DNA from: Kerstersia sp052103615
GTDB lineage: Bacteria > Pseudomonadota > Gammaproteobacteria > Burkholderiales > Burkholderiaceae_B
Direction: 5' to 3'
Length of the DNA stretch: 64,000 nt
Assembly: GCF_052103615.1 (NCBI RefSeq)
Contig: NZ_JBQEKA010000002.1
Span: forward strand, 62,001-126,000
Shown: in pieces, positions 52,846 through 62,475 of the stretch
Position numbering within the stretch: the stretch's first letter is position 1
How the letters are laid out: each line of letters begins with the position of its first letter
Position numbers and translations under genes: made by a program
The notes under the pieces: model-generated
Database searches by the model: none
What the model was told of the DNA's origin: nothing
What the model saw: the letters and a program-made list of their open reading frames with translations, nothing else

Positions 52846-53781
52846 ATGAAACTCGCGTTCGTCTTTCCGGGCCAGGGCTCGCAATCGGTAGGCATGCTGG
52901 ATGCCTGGGCCGGGCAGCCTGACGTGGCTGCCGTGATGGCCGAAGCCAATGCCGCGCTGGGCGAAGACCTGGCCGCGCTGATTGCCCAGGGGCCGGCAGA
53001 ACAACTGAATCTGACAACCAATACCCAGCCTGCCATGCTGGCGGCTGCCGTGGCGGCCTATCGCGCCTGGCGCGCGGCAGGCGGCCCGCAGGCCGCTGTC
53101 ATGGCTGGCCACAGCCTGGGCGAATATTCCGCCCTGGTGGCGGCAGGCGCCTTGTCTTTGGCGGATGCCGTGCCGCTGGTGCGCGTGCGTGCCAACGCCA
53201 TGCAGCAGGCGGTGCCGGTGGGCGAAGGCGGCATGGCTGCCATTCTGGGGCTGGATGACGACACCGTCCGCGCTGTGTGCCGCGAGGCCGCGCAGGGCGA
53301 AGTGGTCGAAGCGGTGAATTTCAATGCGCCTGCGCAGGTCGTGATTGCCGGCCATAAAGGCGCGGTTGAGCGCGCTTGCGCCGGTGCCAAGGCGGCGGGC
53401 GCCAAGCGCGCGTTGCCGCTGCCGGTCTCTGCACCATTCCACTCCAGCCTGCTGCGTCCTGCCGCGGACGTGCTGGCGCAGGCGCTGGCGGGTGTAACGG
53501 TGAATACGCCTGCCGTGCCGGTCGTCAATAACGTCGATGTGGCCGCGGAAACGGCGCCGGCAGCCATCCGGGACGCTCTGGTGCGTCAGGCCTGGCATCC
53601 CGTACGCTGGGTGGAGACCGTGCAGGCCTTCCGTGCGCAAGGCGTCACCCACATTGTGGAATTCGGGCCGGGCAAGGTATTAACCGGATTGGTGCGCCGC
53701 ATCGAGCCGGAAATCAGTGCTTTGTCGGTGGCGGACCCTGCCTCGCTGGAAGCGGCGCTGGCTGCGCTGGCAGGCGCTTGA
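52846..53781 (+). CDS. fabD: Malonyl-CoA:ACP transacylase
   Basis: 311 residues. Nucleophile Ser90 in GHSLGEYSAL and His199 in SAPFHSSLL; FPGQGSQSVGM at the start. Transfers malonyl from CoA to ACP. ATG 52846 has AGGAG upstream; the TTG one codon before is ignored. Lies between fabH and fabG. Confidence 0.98.
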   Translation: MKLAFVFPGQGSQSVGMLDAWAGQPDVAAVMAEANAALGEDLAALIAQGPAEQLNLTTNTQPAMLAAAVAAYRAWRAAGGPQAAVMAGHSLGEYSALVAAGALSLADAVPLVRVRANAMQQAVPVGEGGMAAILGLDDDTVRAVCREAAQGEVVEAVNFNAPAQVVIAGHKGAVERACAGAKAAGAKRALPLPVSAPFHSSLLRPAADVLAQALAGVTVNTPAVPVVNNVDVAAETAPAAIRDALVRQAWHPVRWVETVQAFRAQGVTHIVEFGPGKVLTGLVRRIEPEISALSVADPASLEAALAALAGA

Positions 53782-53798
53782 AGAGCTAGGAGCGGATG

Positions 53799-54536
53799 AT
53801 GGAATTGCAAGACAAAATTGCACTGGTGACGGGCGCTTCCCGCGGCATTGGCCGTGCTGTCGCCCTGGAACTGGCGGCGCGCGGCGCGAAAGTCGTGGGT
53901 ACGGCGACCTCGGAAGCTGGCGCGCAGGATATCAGCGCTGCCCTGGCTGCCCATGGCGGCCGCGGCGTCGTCTTGAACGTGAATGATGCGGCAGCTTGCG
54001 CAGCGCTGGTCGATGAACTGGCGGCCGAAGGCGGCGGCCCGCACATTCTGGTCAATAACGCGGGCATTACGCGTGACATGCTGGCCTTGCGCATGAAGGA
54101 CGAAGATTGGGACGCCGTGCTGGAAACCAATCTGACAGCGGTATTCCGCATGTCCCGCGCCGTCATGCGGCCGATGATGAAAGCCCGCTGGGGCCGTATC
54201 ATCAATATTACGTCGGTAGTTGGCGCCAGCGGCAATGCCGGGCAGGCTAATTACGCCGCCGCCAAAGCAGGCGTGGCCGGAATGGCCCGTGCGCTGGCCC
54301 GCGAACTGGGCAGCCGTGGAATCACGGTAAACTGCGTTGCTCCGGGTTTTATCGAGACTGACATGACGCGCGCGCTGGGCGAAAATCAGACCAGCGCGCT
54401 GCTGTCGCAGATTCCCCTGGGCCGCCTGGGCGACCCGGCGGATATTGCCAACGCGGTGGCCTTCCTGGCCGGCCCGCAGGCAGGTTACATTACGGGCAGC
54501 ACGCTGCACGTGAACGGTGGCATGTATATGCAGTAA
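53799..54536 (+). CDS. fabG: 3-oxoacyl-ACP reductase
   Basis: 245 residues. Reduces beta-ketoacyl-ACP with NADPH. TGASRGIG (11-18), NNAG (86-89), catalytic Ser139, Tyr152, Lys156 (YAAAK), and VAPGFIETDMT. ATG 53799 is favoured by AGGAG spacing; 53796 is a neighbouring ATG. 17 nt after fabD. Confidence 0.98.
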   Translation: MELQDKIALVTGASRGIGRAVALELAARGAKVVGTATSEAGAQDISAALAAHGGRGVVLNVNDAAACAALVDELAAEGGGPHILVNNAGITRDMLALRMKDEDWDAVLETNLTAVFRMSRAVMRPMMKARWGRIINITSVVGASGNAGQANYAAAKAGVAGMARALARELGSRGITVNCVAPGFIETDMTRALGENQTSALLSQIPLGRLGDPADIANAVAFLAGPQAGYITGSTLHVNGGMYMQ

Positions 54537-54660
54537 TGCCGCTATCCCGGTGGTCTGGCAGCCTTGAACAAGGGGCGCCGGATGGCAGGGATTTGTCAAA
54601 GGCGTACGCCGCGCAGCAGCTTGTTGCGCGAGTACATGTTTTTTTTGTCACGGCCGGTGT

Positions 54661-54687
54661 TTGAAAATTTTCACGCTTGGCTATAAT
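54661..54687 (+). promoter_or_regulatory. acpP promoter
   Basis: A perfect -10 TATAAT (54682-54687) with TTGAAA (54661-54666, 15-nt spacer) or overlapping TTTGAA (16-nt spacer). acpP starts 31 nt later. A separate strong promoter for the abundant carrier protein is expected. Confidence 0.65.
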
Positions 54688-54718
54688 TCGCGGGATTTTT
54701 CCCCATTTGGAGATCTGC

Positions 54719-54958
54719 ATGGAAAGCATCGAACAGCGCGTCAAGAAGATCGTCGCTGAACAACTTGGCGTCAACGAAGCCGAGGTCAAGAACGAATCTT
54801 CCTTCCTTGACGACCTCGGTGCCGATTCGCTCGACATGGTCGAATTGGTCATGGCGCTGGAAGACGAATTCGAAACCGAGATCCCCGACGAAGAGGCGGA
54901 GAAGATCACCAACGTTCAGCAAGCCATCGACTACGTCAGCGCCAACCTGAAGTCGTAA
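54719..54958 (+). CDS. acpP: Acyl carrier protein
   Basis: 79 residues, very acidic. DDLGADSLDMVELVMALEDEF carries Ser37, the phosphopantetheine attachment site. Start ATG 54719 with GGAG upstream. Own promoter at 54661-54687 in a 182-nt spacer after fabG. Shuttles acyl chains in fatty-acid synthesis. Confidence 0.99.
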   Translation: MESIEQRVKKIVAEQLGVNEAEVKNESSFLDDLGADSLDMVELVMALEDEFETEIPDEEAEKITNVQQAIDYVSANLKS

Positions 54959-55120
54959 TCCTTGTTGTCTGTGATTGGTATCGGGCGCGCCTGGCGCGCC
55001 TGACCGTCAGGCGGTTACTGAAGACTAGCGACGAATTCCGATCGACCGGTCATCCTGGCTGATACGGCGTTTGTCGTTGTCTGCAGGCCGCTTTTTCTTT
55101 GTCTGTTTTAGGAGTCACCC

Positions 55121-56350
55121 GTGAAGCGACGTGTCGTAATTACAGGCCTGGGTATCGTCAGCCCCGTCGGCAACGACATCGCTACGGCATGGGACAACAT
55201 CGTCAACGGACGGTCCGGGATCGGGCGTATTACCCGCTTCGATCCGTCTGGCCTGACGGCCCAGATCGCCGGCGAAGTAAAAGATTTTGAGGTCACGCAA
55301 TATTTCCCGTCCAAGGAAGCGCGTCAAATGGATACCTTCATCCATTATGGCGTCGCCGCGGGCGTGCAGGCGTGGCAAGACAGCGGGCTGGAAATTACCG
55401 AAGCCAATGCGGACCGGGTCGGCGTGATCGTCGGGTCTGGCATCGGCGGCCTGCCGCGTATCGAAGAAACCCAGACCGAATATCTGGAGCGCGGTGCCCG
55501 GCGCATTTCGCCGTTCTTCGTGCCGGCTTCGCTGATCAACCTGATTTCCGGGCAGCTGTCGATTCGTTTTGGCATGCGCGGCCCGAGCTATGCCGTGGTG
55601 TCCGCGTGTACGACGGGCTTGCATAGCATTGGTGACGCAGCTCGACTGATCGAGTACGGCGACGCCGATGTCATGCTGGCCGGTGGCGCTGAATCGACCG
55701 TATCTCCCTTGGGAATTGGCGGTTTCGCGGCCATGCGCGCTCTGTCGCTGCGCAATGACGATCCGGAAACGGCATCCCGTCCCTGGGACCGTGACCGCGA
55801 CGGCTTTGTGCTGGGCGAAGGCGCTGGCGTGCTGGTGCTGGAAGAATACGAGCACGCCCGCAAGCGCGGTGCGCGTATCTACGGTGAATTCGCAGGCTAC
55901 GGCATGAGTTCCGATGCCCACCACATCACGGCGCCCAACCGTGAAGGCCCGGCGCGCGGCGTGCAGAATGCGCTGCGCAATGGGGGGGTCAACGCCGAAG
56001 ACGTGAGTTATGTGAATGCGCACGGTACTTCGACGCCGCTGGGCGACAAGAACGAAACCGAAGCGCTGAAGCTGGCATTTGGCGACCATGCGCACAAGCT
56101 GGTCGTGAATTCGACCAAGTCCATGACTGGCCACTTGCTGGGCGCTGCCGGCGGCATCGAAGCCGTGTTCACGACGCTGGCCGTTTATAACCAGGTGTCG
56201 CCGCCGACCATCAACCTGTTCAATCAGGATCCCGAGTGCGATCTGGATTACTGCGCCAATCAGGCGCGTGATCTCAAGATCGACGTGGCTCTGTCGAACT
56301 CCTTTGGTTTTGGCGGTACCAACGGTTCGATGGTCGTCCGCAAGGTCTGA
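55121..56350 (+). CDS. fabF: Beta-ketoacyl-ACP synthase II
   Basis: 409 residues from GTG 55121 (AGGAG upstream). Elongating condensing enzyme. Cys163 (SACTTGLHS), His301 (NAHGTSTPLGD), Lys333 and His338 (STKSMTGHLLGAAGG). SFGFGGTNGSMVVRK ends it. Follows acpP by 162 nt; a membrane protein and sigma-E genes follow at once. Confidence 0.98.
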   Translation: MKRRVVITGLGIVSPVGNDIATAWDNIVNGRSGIGRITRFDPSGLTAQIAGEVKDFEVTQYFPSKEARQMDTFIHYGVAAGVQAWQDSGLEITEANADRVGVIVGSGIGGLPRIEETQTEYLERGARRISPFFVPASLINLISGQLSIRFGMRGPSYAVVSACTTGLHSIGDAARLIEYGDADVMLAGGAESTVSPLGIGGFAAMRALSLRNDDPETASRPWDRDRDGFVLGEGAGVLVLEEYEHARKRGARIYGEFAGYGMSSDAHHITAPNREGPARGVQNALRNGGVNAEDVSYVNAHGTSTPLGDKNETEALKLAFGDHAHKLVVNSTKSMTGHLLGAAGGIEAVFTTLAVYNQVSPPTINLFNQDPECDLDYCANQARDLKIDVALSNSFGFGGTNGSMVVRKV

Positions 56351-56354
56351 CCAC

Positions 56355-56813
56355 GTGGAAGCCGCCGGGCAGGGCGTGCTATTGGTTACGCCTGAAAGGA
56401 GCCAGCGCCGCCGCGCGCTGGCACTTTCCGTTAGTATGGCGTCAGGCGCATGCCTGGCGCTGGTTCTGTCCTGGCATATGGCGGACACCTGGCTGGCTTG
56501 GCTGGCAGGGGTGTTCGCCATGTTTGTCATGGCCTGGCATGAACGCCGCCTGGTATCGCGCCAGGGCCTGTTGCGCGTTGATGCTCAAGGCGAACTCAGT
56601 ATTGGGACACGGTCGGGCTGGCAGGATATTCGCTGCTGGTCGGCCCAGGCATCAGCATGCTGCCTGGCGTTGCGGCTGGAAGGGCCGCAAGGCGTGCGGC
56701 ATATGACTATCTGGCGCGATGCCGTTGAGCCGGCAGGCTGGCGGCGCTTGAATCTGCTGGCGGTGCGCCAGCAGTTCAATCTGGGTGAGCCGCGTCCGGG
56801 AGGGACTGCATGA
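56355..56813 (+). CDS. Small membrane protein preceding rpoE, unrecognised
   Basis: 152 residues if started at GTG 56355, 4 nt after fabF. Two adjacent hydrophobic helices (about 28-65, ALALSVSMASGACLALVLSW and TWLAWLAGVFAMFVMAW) precede a small soluble part (ERRLVSRQGLLRVDAQGELSIGTRSGWQDIRCW). This helix-pair plus beta layout resembles YgfX/CptA-like proteins, but similarity is only in shape. It overlaps rpoE by 4 nt (ATGA), so it is translationally coupled to the sigma factor. Function unknown; a link to envelope stress is inferred. Confidence 0.75.
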   Translation: MEAAGQGVLLVTPERSQRRRALALSVSMASGACLALVLSWHMADTWLAWLAGVFAMFVMAWHERRLVSRQGLLRVDAQGELSIGTRSGWQDIRCWSAQASACCLALRLEGPQGVRHMTIWRDAVEPAGWRRLNLLAVRQQFNLGEPRPGGTA

Positions 56814-57409
56814 GTGAAAAAGAGGTCGATAGCGCCTTAGTTGCCCGTGTGCAGCAAGGCGACAAGACAGCATTTGATCTGCTGGTGCGCAAATACCAAC
56901 GCAAGATCATGCGTCTGCTGTCGCGCATGATCCGTGATCCGGCAGATTTGGAAGATGTCGCGCAGGAAACATTTATCAAGGCCTATCGCGCCTTGGGTCA
57001 GTTCCGTGGCGATAGCGCGTTCTACACCTGGCTGTACCGTATTGCCATCAATACGGCACGCAATTGGCTGTCGGCGTCCGGGCGCCGTCCCAGCGGGACA
57101 GGCGTGCTGGAAAACGAGGACGGTGAAACTTTTAGCGAAACTGACAACCTAAGCGATATCAGCACACCAGAATCGGTGCTTGCCAGCCGCGAAATTGCCG
57201 CGACGGTCAATGCAGTGATCGAGGAACTGCCGGAAGAGCTGCGTACGGCTATCGTGCTGAGGGAAATCGAGGGGATGAGCTACGATGAAATTGCTCAGAC
57301 CATGAATTGTCCTATTGGAACGGTAAGGTCGCGGATTTTCCGCGCGCGGGAGGCAATCGCCGCCCGTTTGCGCCCGTTGCTGGATACGGATCAGGAACGG
57401 CGCTGGTAA
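56810..57409 (+). CDS. rpoE: RNA polymerase sigma factor RpoE (sigma-E)
   Basis: 199 residues. ECF sigma: region 2 DLLVRKYQRKIMRLLSRMIRDPADLEDVAQETFIKAYRALGQFRGDSAFYTWLYRIAINTARN and region 4 LPEELRTAIVLREIEGMSYDEIAQTMNCPIGTVRSRIFRARE. Directs envelope-stress genes when released by the anti-sigma factor RseA, encoded next. ATGA overlap with the preceding gene. Confidence 0.98.
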   Translation: MSEKEVDSALVARVQQGDKTAFDLLVRKYQRKIMRLLSRMIRDPADLEDVAQETFIKAYRALGQFRGDSAFYTWLYRIAINTARNWLSASGRRPSGTGVLENEDGETFSETDNLSDISTPESVLASREIAATVNAVIEELPEELRTAIVLREIEGMSYDEIAQTMNCPIGTVRSRIFRAREAIAARLRPLLDTDQERRW

Positions 57410-57418
57410 GGAGCTAGC

Positions 57419-57913
57419 ATGCAGTCAAGTACGCAAAGGCGAGAGGCCGAGGCGGATGTTCTGTCGCGTGAACAGGCATTGTCCGCTTTCATGGACGGCG
57501 AAAGTGGCGATATCTGGCCTATGGAGCTGGAGACGCCCAAGGGACGTCAGGATTGGGATGCCTATCATCTGATTGGCGACGTATTGCGCAGTCCTGGCCT
57601 GTCGATACAGGTTTCGGAAAAATGGCGGGTACGGCTGGCCGGCGCGCTGGAGCAGGAGCCCACGCTGATGGCCCCGCGCCGGGGCGGCCGCGTTTGGCGC
57701 TTCGGCCTGTCAGGGCTGGCGGTTGCCGCTGCCGTGGCGTCGGTGGCCTGGGTCGCGCAACCCTATTTTTCCACGGGCACATCACCTGCGCCGGTACTGG
57801 CCGATGGCCGTTCGGTCGAGGCGCCTGCGCTGCTGGAATATGTTGATGCCCATCGCGAACTGGCGAATCCTGGCTCCGGTATTCGTCAGGTTTCCTTTGA
57901 CGGCGGCCTGTGA
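57419..57913 (+). CDS. rseA: Anti-sigma-E factor RseA/MucA
   Basis: 164 residues. N-terminal anti-sigma domain (LSREQALSAFMDGESGDI, DAYHLIGDVLRSP), one membrane helix (~95-112, FGLSGLAVAAAVASVAWVA), and a periplasmic tail. Holds RpoE at the membrane until regulated proteolysis. GGAG 5' of the ATG. rseB begins at its 3' end. Confidence 0.93.
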   Translation: MQSSTQRREAEADVLSREQALSAFMDGESGDIWPMELETPKGRQDWDAYHLIGDVLRSPGLSIQVSEKWRVRLAGALEQEPTLMAPRRGGRVWRFGLSGLAVAAAVASVAWVAQPYFSTGTSPAPVLADGRSVEAPALLEYVDAHRELANPGSGIRQVSFDGGL

Positions 57914-57942
57914 AACGGCCGGCACTGGGACGGGCAGCCATG

Positions 57943-58977
57943 AAGAGACAAGCGGCAACAGAAGAGCGTCTGCGCCGTTCGGGCTGGCTCGGCATTGCAG
58001 GCCTGGCGGGAGCCCTGTGGCTGGCGGGTCCGGCGCTGGCGGCGCCGGCAGACACGGCTCTGAGCGAGCCGCAAGCCAAAGCCTTGCTGGATCGCGTCCA
58101 GGCGGCCGCGCGCGATGAGGATTACAGCGGTATCCTGATCTATCAGCAGGGCCAGGCCCTGCAGTCCTCGCTGCTGGCGCACATCATGGATGGCACGGGC
58201 GAGCGCGAGCGCATGTATGCGCTGGACGGCGAACCCAGGGAATATCTGCGCCACAACGACGATGTCAGCTATGTGCTGCCGCAGCGCAAGCTGGTCAAGC
58301 AGGAGTCCGGCAAGTCCGGCCGCTTCCCCTCGCTGTTGCAGGGCGATGCGGCGAATCTGCTGCAGCATTATGTCGTGCGTGTGGACGACAGCGGCCTGGC
58401 GCGTATTGCCGGGCGCCCCTGCCAGGTTGCTTACATTGAGCCCAAAGACAACTACCGCTATGCCCACCGGGTCTGCATAGACCAGGCGACAGGCCTGCTG
58501 CTGAAAGCGCAGATTCTCGGGCAGGATGGCCAGGTGCTGGAACAGTATGCGTTCGCCGCCCTGGATACCGGGGCCGACGTGAATCCGGCGCGCTTGCGCG
58601 GCGGGGCAGTGGAACCCGCCTGGGAAGTGCAAAACAGCCGCATGGAAGAGGTCGATCTTGCCAGTCAGGGTTGGCGCATTGCGCCGCCGCCGGGTTTTGT
58701 GCCGGTGATGCAAGTGCAAAGAAATTTAAACCACCGTGAAACTGTTAGCCAGTTGGTGCTGTCAGATGGTTTGGCGGCTTTCTCGGTGTTTATCGAGCCC
58801 CTGCAATCTGCATCGCGCACCGGGCGTCCGGTGCGTGAACAGGCGCAGCGGGGCGCAACCCATATTCATGGTGTGCGCATCGCCGATTACTGGCTGACGG
58901 CGGTGGGCGAGGTGCCTGCCGATGCGCTGGCGCACGTGGTCGATGCAGTGGAATACGTGCCGGGCGCGCCGCAGTAA
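57943..58977 (+). CDS. rseB: Sigma-E regulatory protein RseB/MucB
   Basis: 344 residues from ATG 57943; GTG 57910, overlapping rseA by 4 nt, is the other candidate. Signal peptide (hydrophobic GWLGIAGLAGALWLAGPALAA). MucB_RseB lipid-carrier-like domain (~45-225: DEDYSGILIYQQGQALQSSLLAHI) and C-terminal domain (~240-340, FVPVMQVQ...LVLSDGLAAFSVFIEPL). Periplasmic; binds RseA and blocks its cleavage. Confidence 0.94.
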   Translation, partial: KRQAATEERLRRSGWLGIAGLAGALWLAGPALAAPADTALSEPQAKALLDRVQAAARDEDYSGILIYQQGQALQSSLLAHIMDGTGERERMYALDGEPREYLRHNDDVSYVLPQRKLVKQESGKSGRFPSLLQGDAANLLQHYVVRVDDSGLARIAGRPCQVAYIEPKDNYRYAHRVCIDQATGLLLKAQILGQDGQVLEQYAFAALDTGADVNPARLRGGAVEPAWEVQNSRMEEVDLASQGWRIAPPPGFVPVMQVQRNLNHRETVSQLVLSDGLAAFSVFIEPLQSASRTGRPVREQAQRGATHIHGVRIADYWLTAVGEVPADALAHVVDAVEYVPGAPQ

Positions 58978-59008
58978 GAGACCTTAACCCTGGGTTCCCC
59001 GCAAGGGA

Positions 59009-60523
59009 ATGAGCATGGAGCAGAAGGCTATTATGCGTAGTGACTTTTTGATGACCGGACTCTTCCGTTCTGCCGCCCTGCGGGCGGCAACCCTGGCGCT
59101 GGCAGCGTGTATGACGCTGGGCGCGCAGCAGGCGATGGCGCAAACGCGCACACTCGACGGTCTGCCGGATTTCACGCCTATCGTGGAAAAGACCGAAGGC
59201 TCGGTCGTGAATATCCGTACCACTGCGACCGTGCAGCCGCGTGGCGGCATGCCTGGTTTCGGCGGCGATGATCCCTATGAAATGTTCCGCTGGTTCTTCG
59301 GCCCCGATATGGTGCCTCCCGGCGCCGGACGCCGCCCCGGGCCTGGGCCTGGCGCTGGGCAGGCACCGGCCGAACCGCGCACCGTGCCGCGTGGCATAGG
59401 CTCGGGCTTCATCGTGTCCGATGATGGCTATATCCTGACCAACAACCATGTTGTCGATGGCGCGACCGATATTTTCGTGACCTTCACGGACGGCCGTGAG
59501 GTCAAGGCACGCCTGATCGGCGCTGATGCGCGTACCGATGTGGCAGTCATCAAAGTAGATGACCAGAAGGATTTGCAGCCTTTGGCCATTGGCGATTCCA
59601 ACAAGTTGCGCAAGGGGCAATGGGTGCTGGCCATCGGCTCGCCTTTTGGCCTGGAATCCACCGTGACGTCCGGCATCGTGAGCGCCATCGGCCGTGAGAC
59701 GGGAGATTATCTGCCGTTCATCCAGACTGATGTTGCCGTGAACCCCGGTAATTCCGGCGGCCCGCTGATTAATCTGGATGGCGAAGCCGTGGGGATCAAC
59801 TCCCAGATCGTGACCCGTAGCGGCGGCTTTATCGGCATTTCGCTGGCCATTCCGATTGATGAAGCCATGCGCGTGGTAGATCAGCTCAAAGCCAATGGCC
59901 GGGTGGTGCGCGGCCGTATCGGCGTGCAGATCTCGGAAGTCAGCAAGGATGTGGCGGATGCCATCGGCCTGCCCAATTCGCAAGGCGCGATGGTCAGCAT
60001 GGTCGAAGAAAAAGGCCCGGCAGAAGCGGCTGGCGTGCAGGCGGGCGATGTGATCGTGCGTTTCAATGACCATGAAATCAAGCGCTGGTCCGACTTGCCG
60101 CGCCTGGTGGGCGATACCAAACCGGATACCAAGGCACCGCTGGAAATCTGGCGCAAGGGCAAGAAAATGACCTTGAGCGTGCGGATTGGTGAAATTCCGG
60201 CGGACGAAAGCCAGGCAGCGGCTCAGGCCCCGGCTGTGGCGGATGCCAATGCGTTGGGCCTGGTGGTTGCGCCGCTGGATGCCGAAGCGCGGACGGCGTT
60301 GAAGGTGGCTGGCGGTGTGGTGGTGCGCCGTGCCGAAGGGCCGGCAGCGGCTGCGGGCATCCGTGAAGGGGATGTGTTGCTGACGCTCAACACCCAGGAT
60401 ATCACTGCGCCGGATCAGTTCAACAAGCTGGTTTCCGAGCTTAAACCCGGCAGCCGCACGGCCTTGTTGGTGCGCCGTGATGACATCAGTCTGTGGGTAA
60501 CCTTGGAACTGCCGGCGAAGTAA
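59009..60523 (+). CDS. Periplasmic Do-like serine protease (DegP/MucD)
   Basis: 504 residues. Signal peptide cleaved after AMA (~44). Trypsin-like domain with triad His147 (NNHVVDG), Asp177 (RTDVAVIKV) and Ser249 (VNPGNSGGP). Two PDZ domains (~295-385 and ~410-495). It degrades or refolds misfolded periplasmic proteins; mucD-type genes regularly follow rseB/mucB as here. A Pro/Gly-rich loop (~103-126) precedes the catalytic core. A later ATG, 59033, is a plausible start as well. Confidence 0.96.
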   Translation: MSMEQKAIMRSDFLMTGLFRSAALRAATLALAACMTLGAQQAMAQTRTLDGLPDFTPIVEKTEGSVVNIRTTATVQPRGGMPGFGGDDPYEMFRWFFGPDMVPPGAGRRPGPGPGAGQAPAEPRTVPRGIGSGFIVSDDGYILTNNHVVDGATDIFVTFTDGREVKARLIGADARTDVAVIKVDDQKDLQPLAIGDSNKLRKGQWVLAIGSPFGLESTVTSGIVSAIGRETGDYLPFIQTDVAVNPGNSGGPLINLDGEAVGINSQIVTRSGGFIGISLAIPIDEAMRVVDQLKANGRVVRGRIGVQISEVSKDVADAIGLPNSQGAMVSMVEEKGPAEAAGVQAGDVIVRFNDHEIKRWSDLPRLVGDTKPDTKAPLEIWRKGKKMTLSVRIGEIPADESQAAAQAPAVADANALGLVVAPLDAEARTALKVAGGVVVRRAEGPAAAAGIREGDVLLTLNTQDITAPDQFNKLVSELKPGSRTALLVRRDDISLWVTLELPAK

Positions 60524-60555
60524 GGGTAAAACCCGCTAAAATGGATGGTTGCCGC

Positions 60556-60582
60556 AAAAAGGGGCGCGTTGCGCCCCTTTTT
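60556..60582 (+). terminator. Intrinsic terminator of the rpoE-degP unit
   Basis: AAAAAGGGGCGC, loop GTT, GCGCCCCTTTTT: 12-bp perfect stem with T-run, 33 nt past the stop codon. Confidence 0.95.
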
Positions 60583-60668
60583 GCTATCACGGCTAATTCT
60601 CGGCCGGGCGGCGAATGCCTGCCAGCCGGGTATTGGCTGGCCTGTTTCCGCCTTTTTCATGACGGTTT

Positions 60669-62462
60669 ATGCAGCATATCCGCAATTTCTCCATCATTGC
60701 CCACATCGACCACGGTAAATCGACGCTGGCGGATCGCCTGATCCAGCGCTGCGGAGGTTTGCAGGACCGGGAAATGTCGTCGCAGGTGCTCGATTCCATG
60801 GATCTTGAGCGCGAGCGCGGCATCACCATCAAGGCCCAGACCGCGGCATTGACCTATAAGGCCAACGATGGCCAGGTCTATCAGCTCAATTTGATCGACA
60901 CTCCGGGGCACGTCGATTTCTCTTATGAAGTCAGCCGTTCGCTGTCCGCCTGCGAAGGGGCGCTGCTGGTTGTGGATGCCTCGCAAGGGGTAGAAGCGCA
61001 GACAGTCGCCAATTGCTATACCGCTATCGAGCTGGGCGTAGAAGTTCTGCCGGTGCTCAACAAAATGGATCTGCCGCAGGCCGATCCTGAGAGCGCCCGT
61101 TCGGAAATCGAAGAAGTGATCGGCATTGATGCGTCGCAGGCGGTGCTGGCCAGCGCCAAGAGCGGCTTGGGGATAGACGATATCCTGGAAATGGTGGTGG
61201 CCAAGGTGCCGCCGCCACGAGGCAGTGTGGATGAGCCTTTGCAGGCGCTCATTATCGACTCCTGGTTCGATAATTACGTTGGCGTCGTCATGCTGGTGCG
61301 TATCGTCAATGGCGTCCTGCGCACCAAGGACAAAATTCTGCTGATGGCGACGGGCTACACGCATCTGTGCGAGCAGATCGGGGTGTTCACACCCAAGTCG
61401 GTCAAGCGCGACAGCCTGTCGGCAGGCGAAGTCGGTTTCATCATTGCCGGCATCAAGGAACTGGAACACGCCAAGGTTGGCGATACCGTCACGCTGGCGG
61501 GCAAGTCCGCGCAGAAGGCCTTGCCGGGGTTCAAGGAAGTGCAGCCGCAGGTCTTTTCCGGCCTGTATCCAGTGGAATCCAGCGAGTATGACCAGTTGCG
61601 TGATGCCCTGGAAAAGCTCAAGCTCAATGACGCCGCGCTGATGTTCGAGCCGGAAGTGTCGCAGGCGCTGGGCTTTGGTTTCCGCTGCGGCTTTCTGGGC
61701 CTGCTGCACATGGAAATCGTGCAGGAGCGCCTGGAGCGCGAGTTCGACATGGATATCATCACGACCGCGCCGTCGGTCGTGTATGAAGTGATGCAGCGCG
61801 ATGGCGAACTGCTGAGGGTAGAGAGCCCGTCACGCATGCCGGAAGTGGGCAAGATCGAAGATATCCGCGAGCCCATCGTGAAGGTGACGCTGTTCATGCC
61901 GCAGGAGTATGTAGGCCCGGTCATGACGCTGTGCAACCAGAAGCGTGGCGCGCAGATCAACATGAGCTACCACGGCAAGCAGGTGCATCTGGTGTACGAA
62001 ATCCCGCTGGCCGAAATCGTGCTGGATTTCTTTGATCGCCTGAAATCCGTTTCGCGCGGCTATGCGTCGATGGACTATGAGTTCATGGAATACCGGTCGG
62101 CGGATGTGGTCAAGGTGGATCTGCTGATCAACAGTGACCGCGTGGATGCGCTGTCCATGATTGTTCACCGCAGCAACGCCCGTTTCCGGGCCCGGGAAGT
62201 GGTGTCCAAGATGCGCGAACTGATCCCGCGCCAAATGTATGATGTGGCCATCCAGGCGGCGATTGGCGCGGAAATCATTGCGCGCGAAAACGTCAAGGCA
62301 TTGCGCAAGAACGTGCTGGCGAAGTGCTATGGTGGCGATATCTCGCGCAAGAAAAAGCTGCTTGAGAAACAGAAGGCAGGCAAGAAGCGCATGAAGCAGG
62401 TTGGCTCAGTGGAAATCCCGCAGGAGGCGTTCCTGGCCATCTTGCAGGTCGAGGATAAATAA
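60669..62462 (+). CDS. lepA: Elongation factor 4 (LepA)
   Basis: 597 residues. Ribosome-back-translocating GTPase: G1 AHIDHGKSTLADR, G2/RGITIKAQT, G3 DTPGHVDF, G4 NKMDLPQAD, G5 ASAKSGLG. The C-terminal unique LepA domain with MISMQRDG-like stretches (VYEVMQRDG, KGFRSRE-like FRAREVVSKM) and KCYGGDISRKKKLLEKQKAGKKRMK ending is intact. Begins lepA-lepB-rnc, 13 nt before lepB. Confidence 0.98.
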   Translation: MQHIRNFSIIAHIDHGKSTLADRLIQRCGGLQDREMSSQVLDSMDLERERGITIKAQTAALTYKANDGQVYQLNLIDTPGHVDFSYEVSRSLSACEGALLVVDASQGVEAQTVANCYTAIELGVEVLPVLNKMDLPQADPESARSEIEEVIGIDASQAVLASAKSGLGIDDILEMVVAKVPPPRGSVDEPLQALIIDSWFDNYVGVVMLVRIVNGVLRTKDKILLMATGYTHLCEQIGVFTPKSVKRDSLSAGEVGFIIAGIKELEHAKVGDTVTLAGKSAQKALPGFKEVQPQVFSGLYPVESSEYDQLRDALEKLKLNDAALMFEPEVSQALGFGFRCGFLGLLHMEIVQERLEREFDMDIITTAPSVVYEVMQRDGELLRVESPSRMPEVGKIEDIREPIVKVTLFMPQEYVGPVMTLCNQKRGAQINMSYHGKQVHLVYEIPLAEIVLDFFDRLKSVSRGYASMDYEFMEYRSADVVKVDLLINSDRVDALSMIVHRSNARFRAREVVSKMRELIPRQMYDVAIQAAIGAEIIARENVKALRKNVLAKCYGGDISRKKKLLEKQKAGKKRMKQVGSVEIPQEAFLAILQVEDK

Positions 62463-62475
62463 GGTTGGAACGCGG

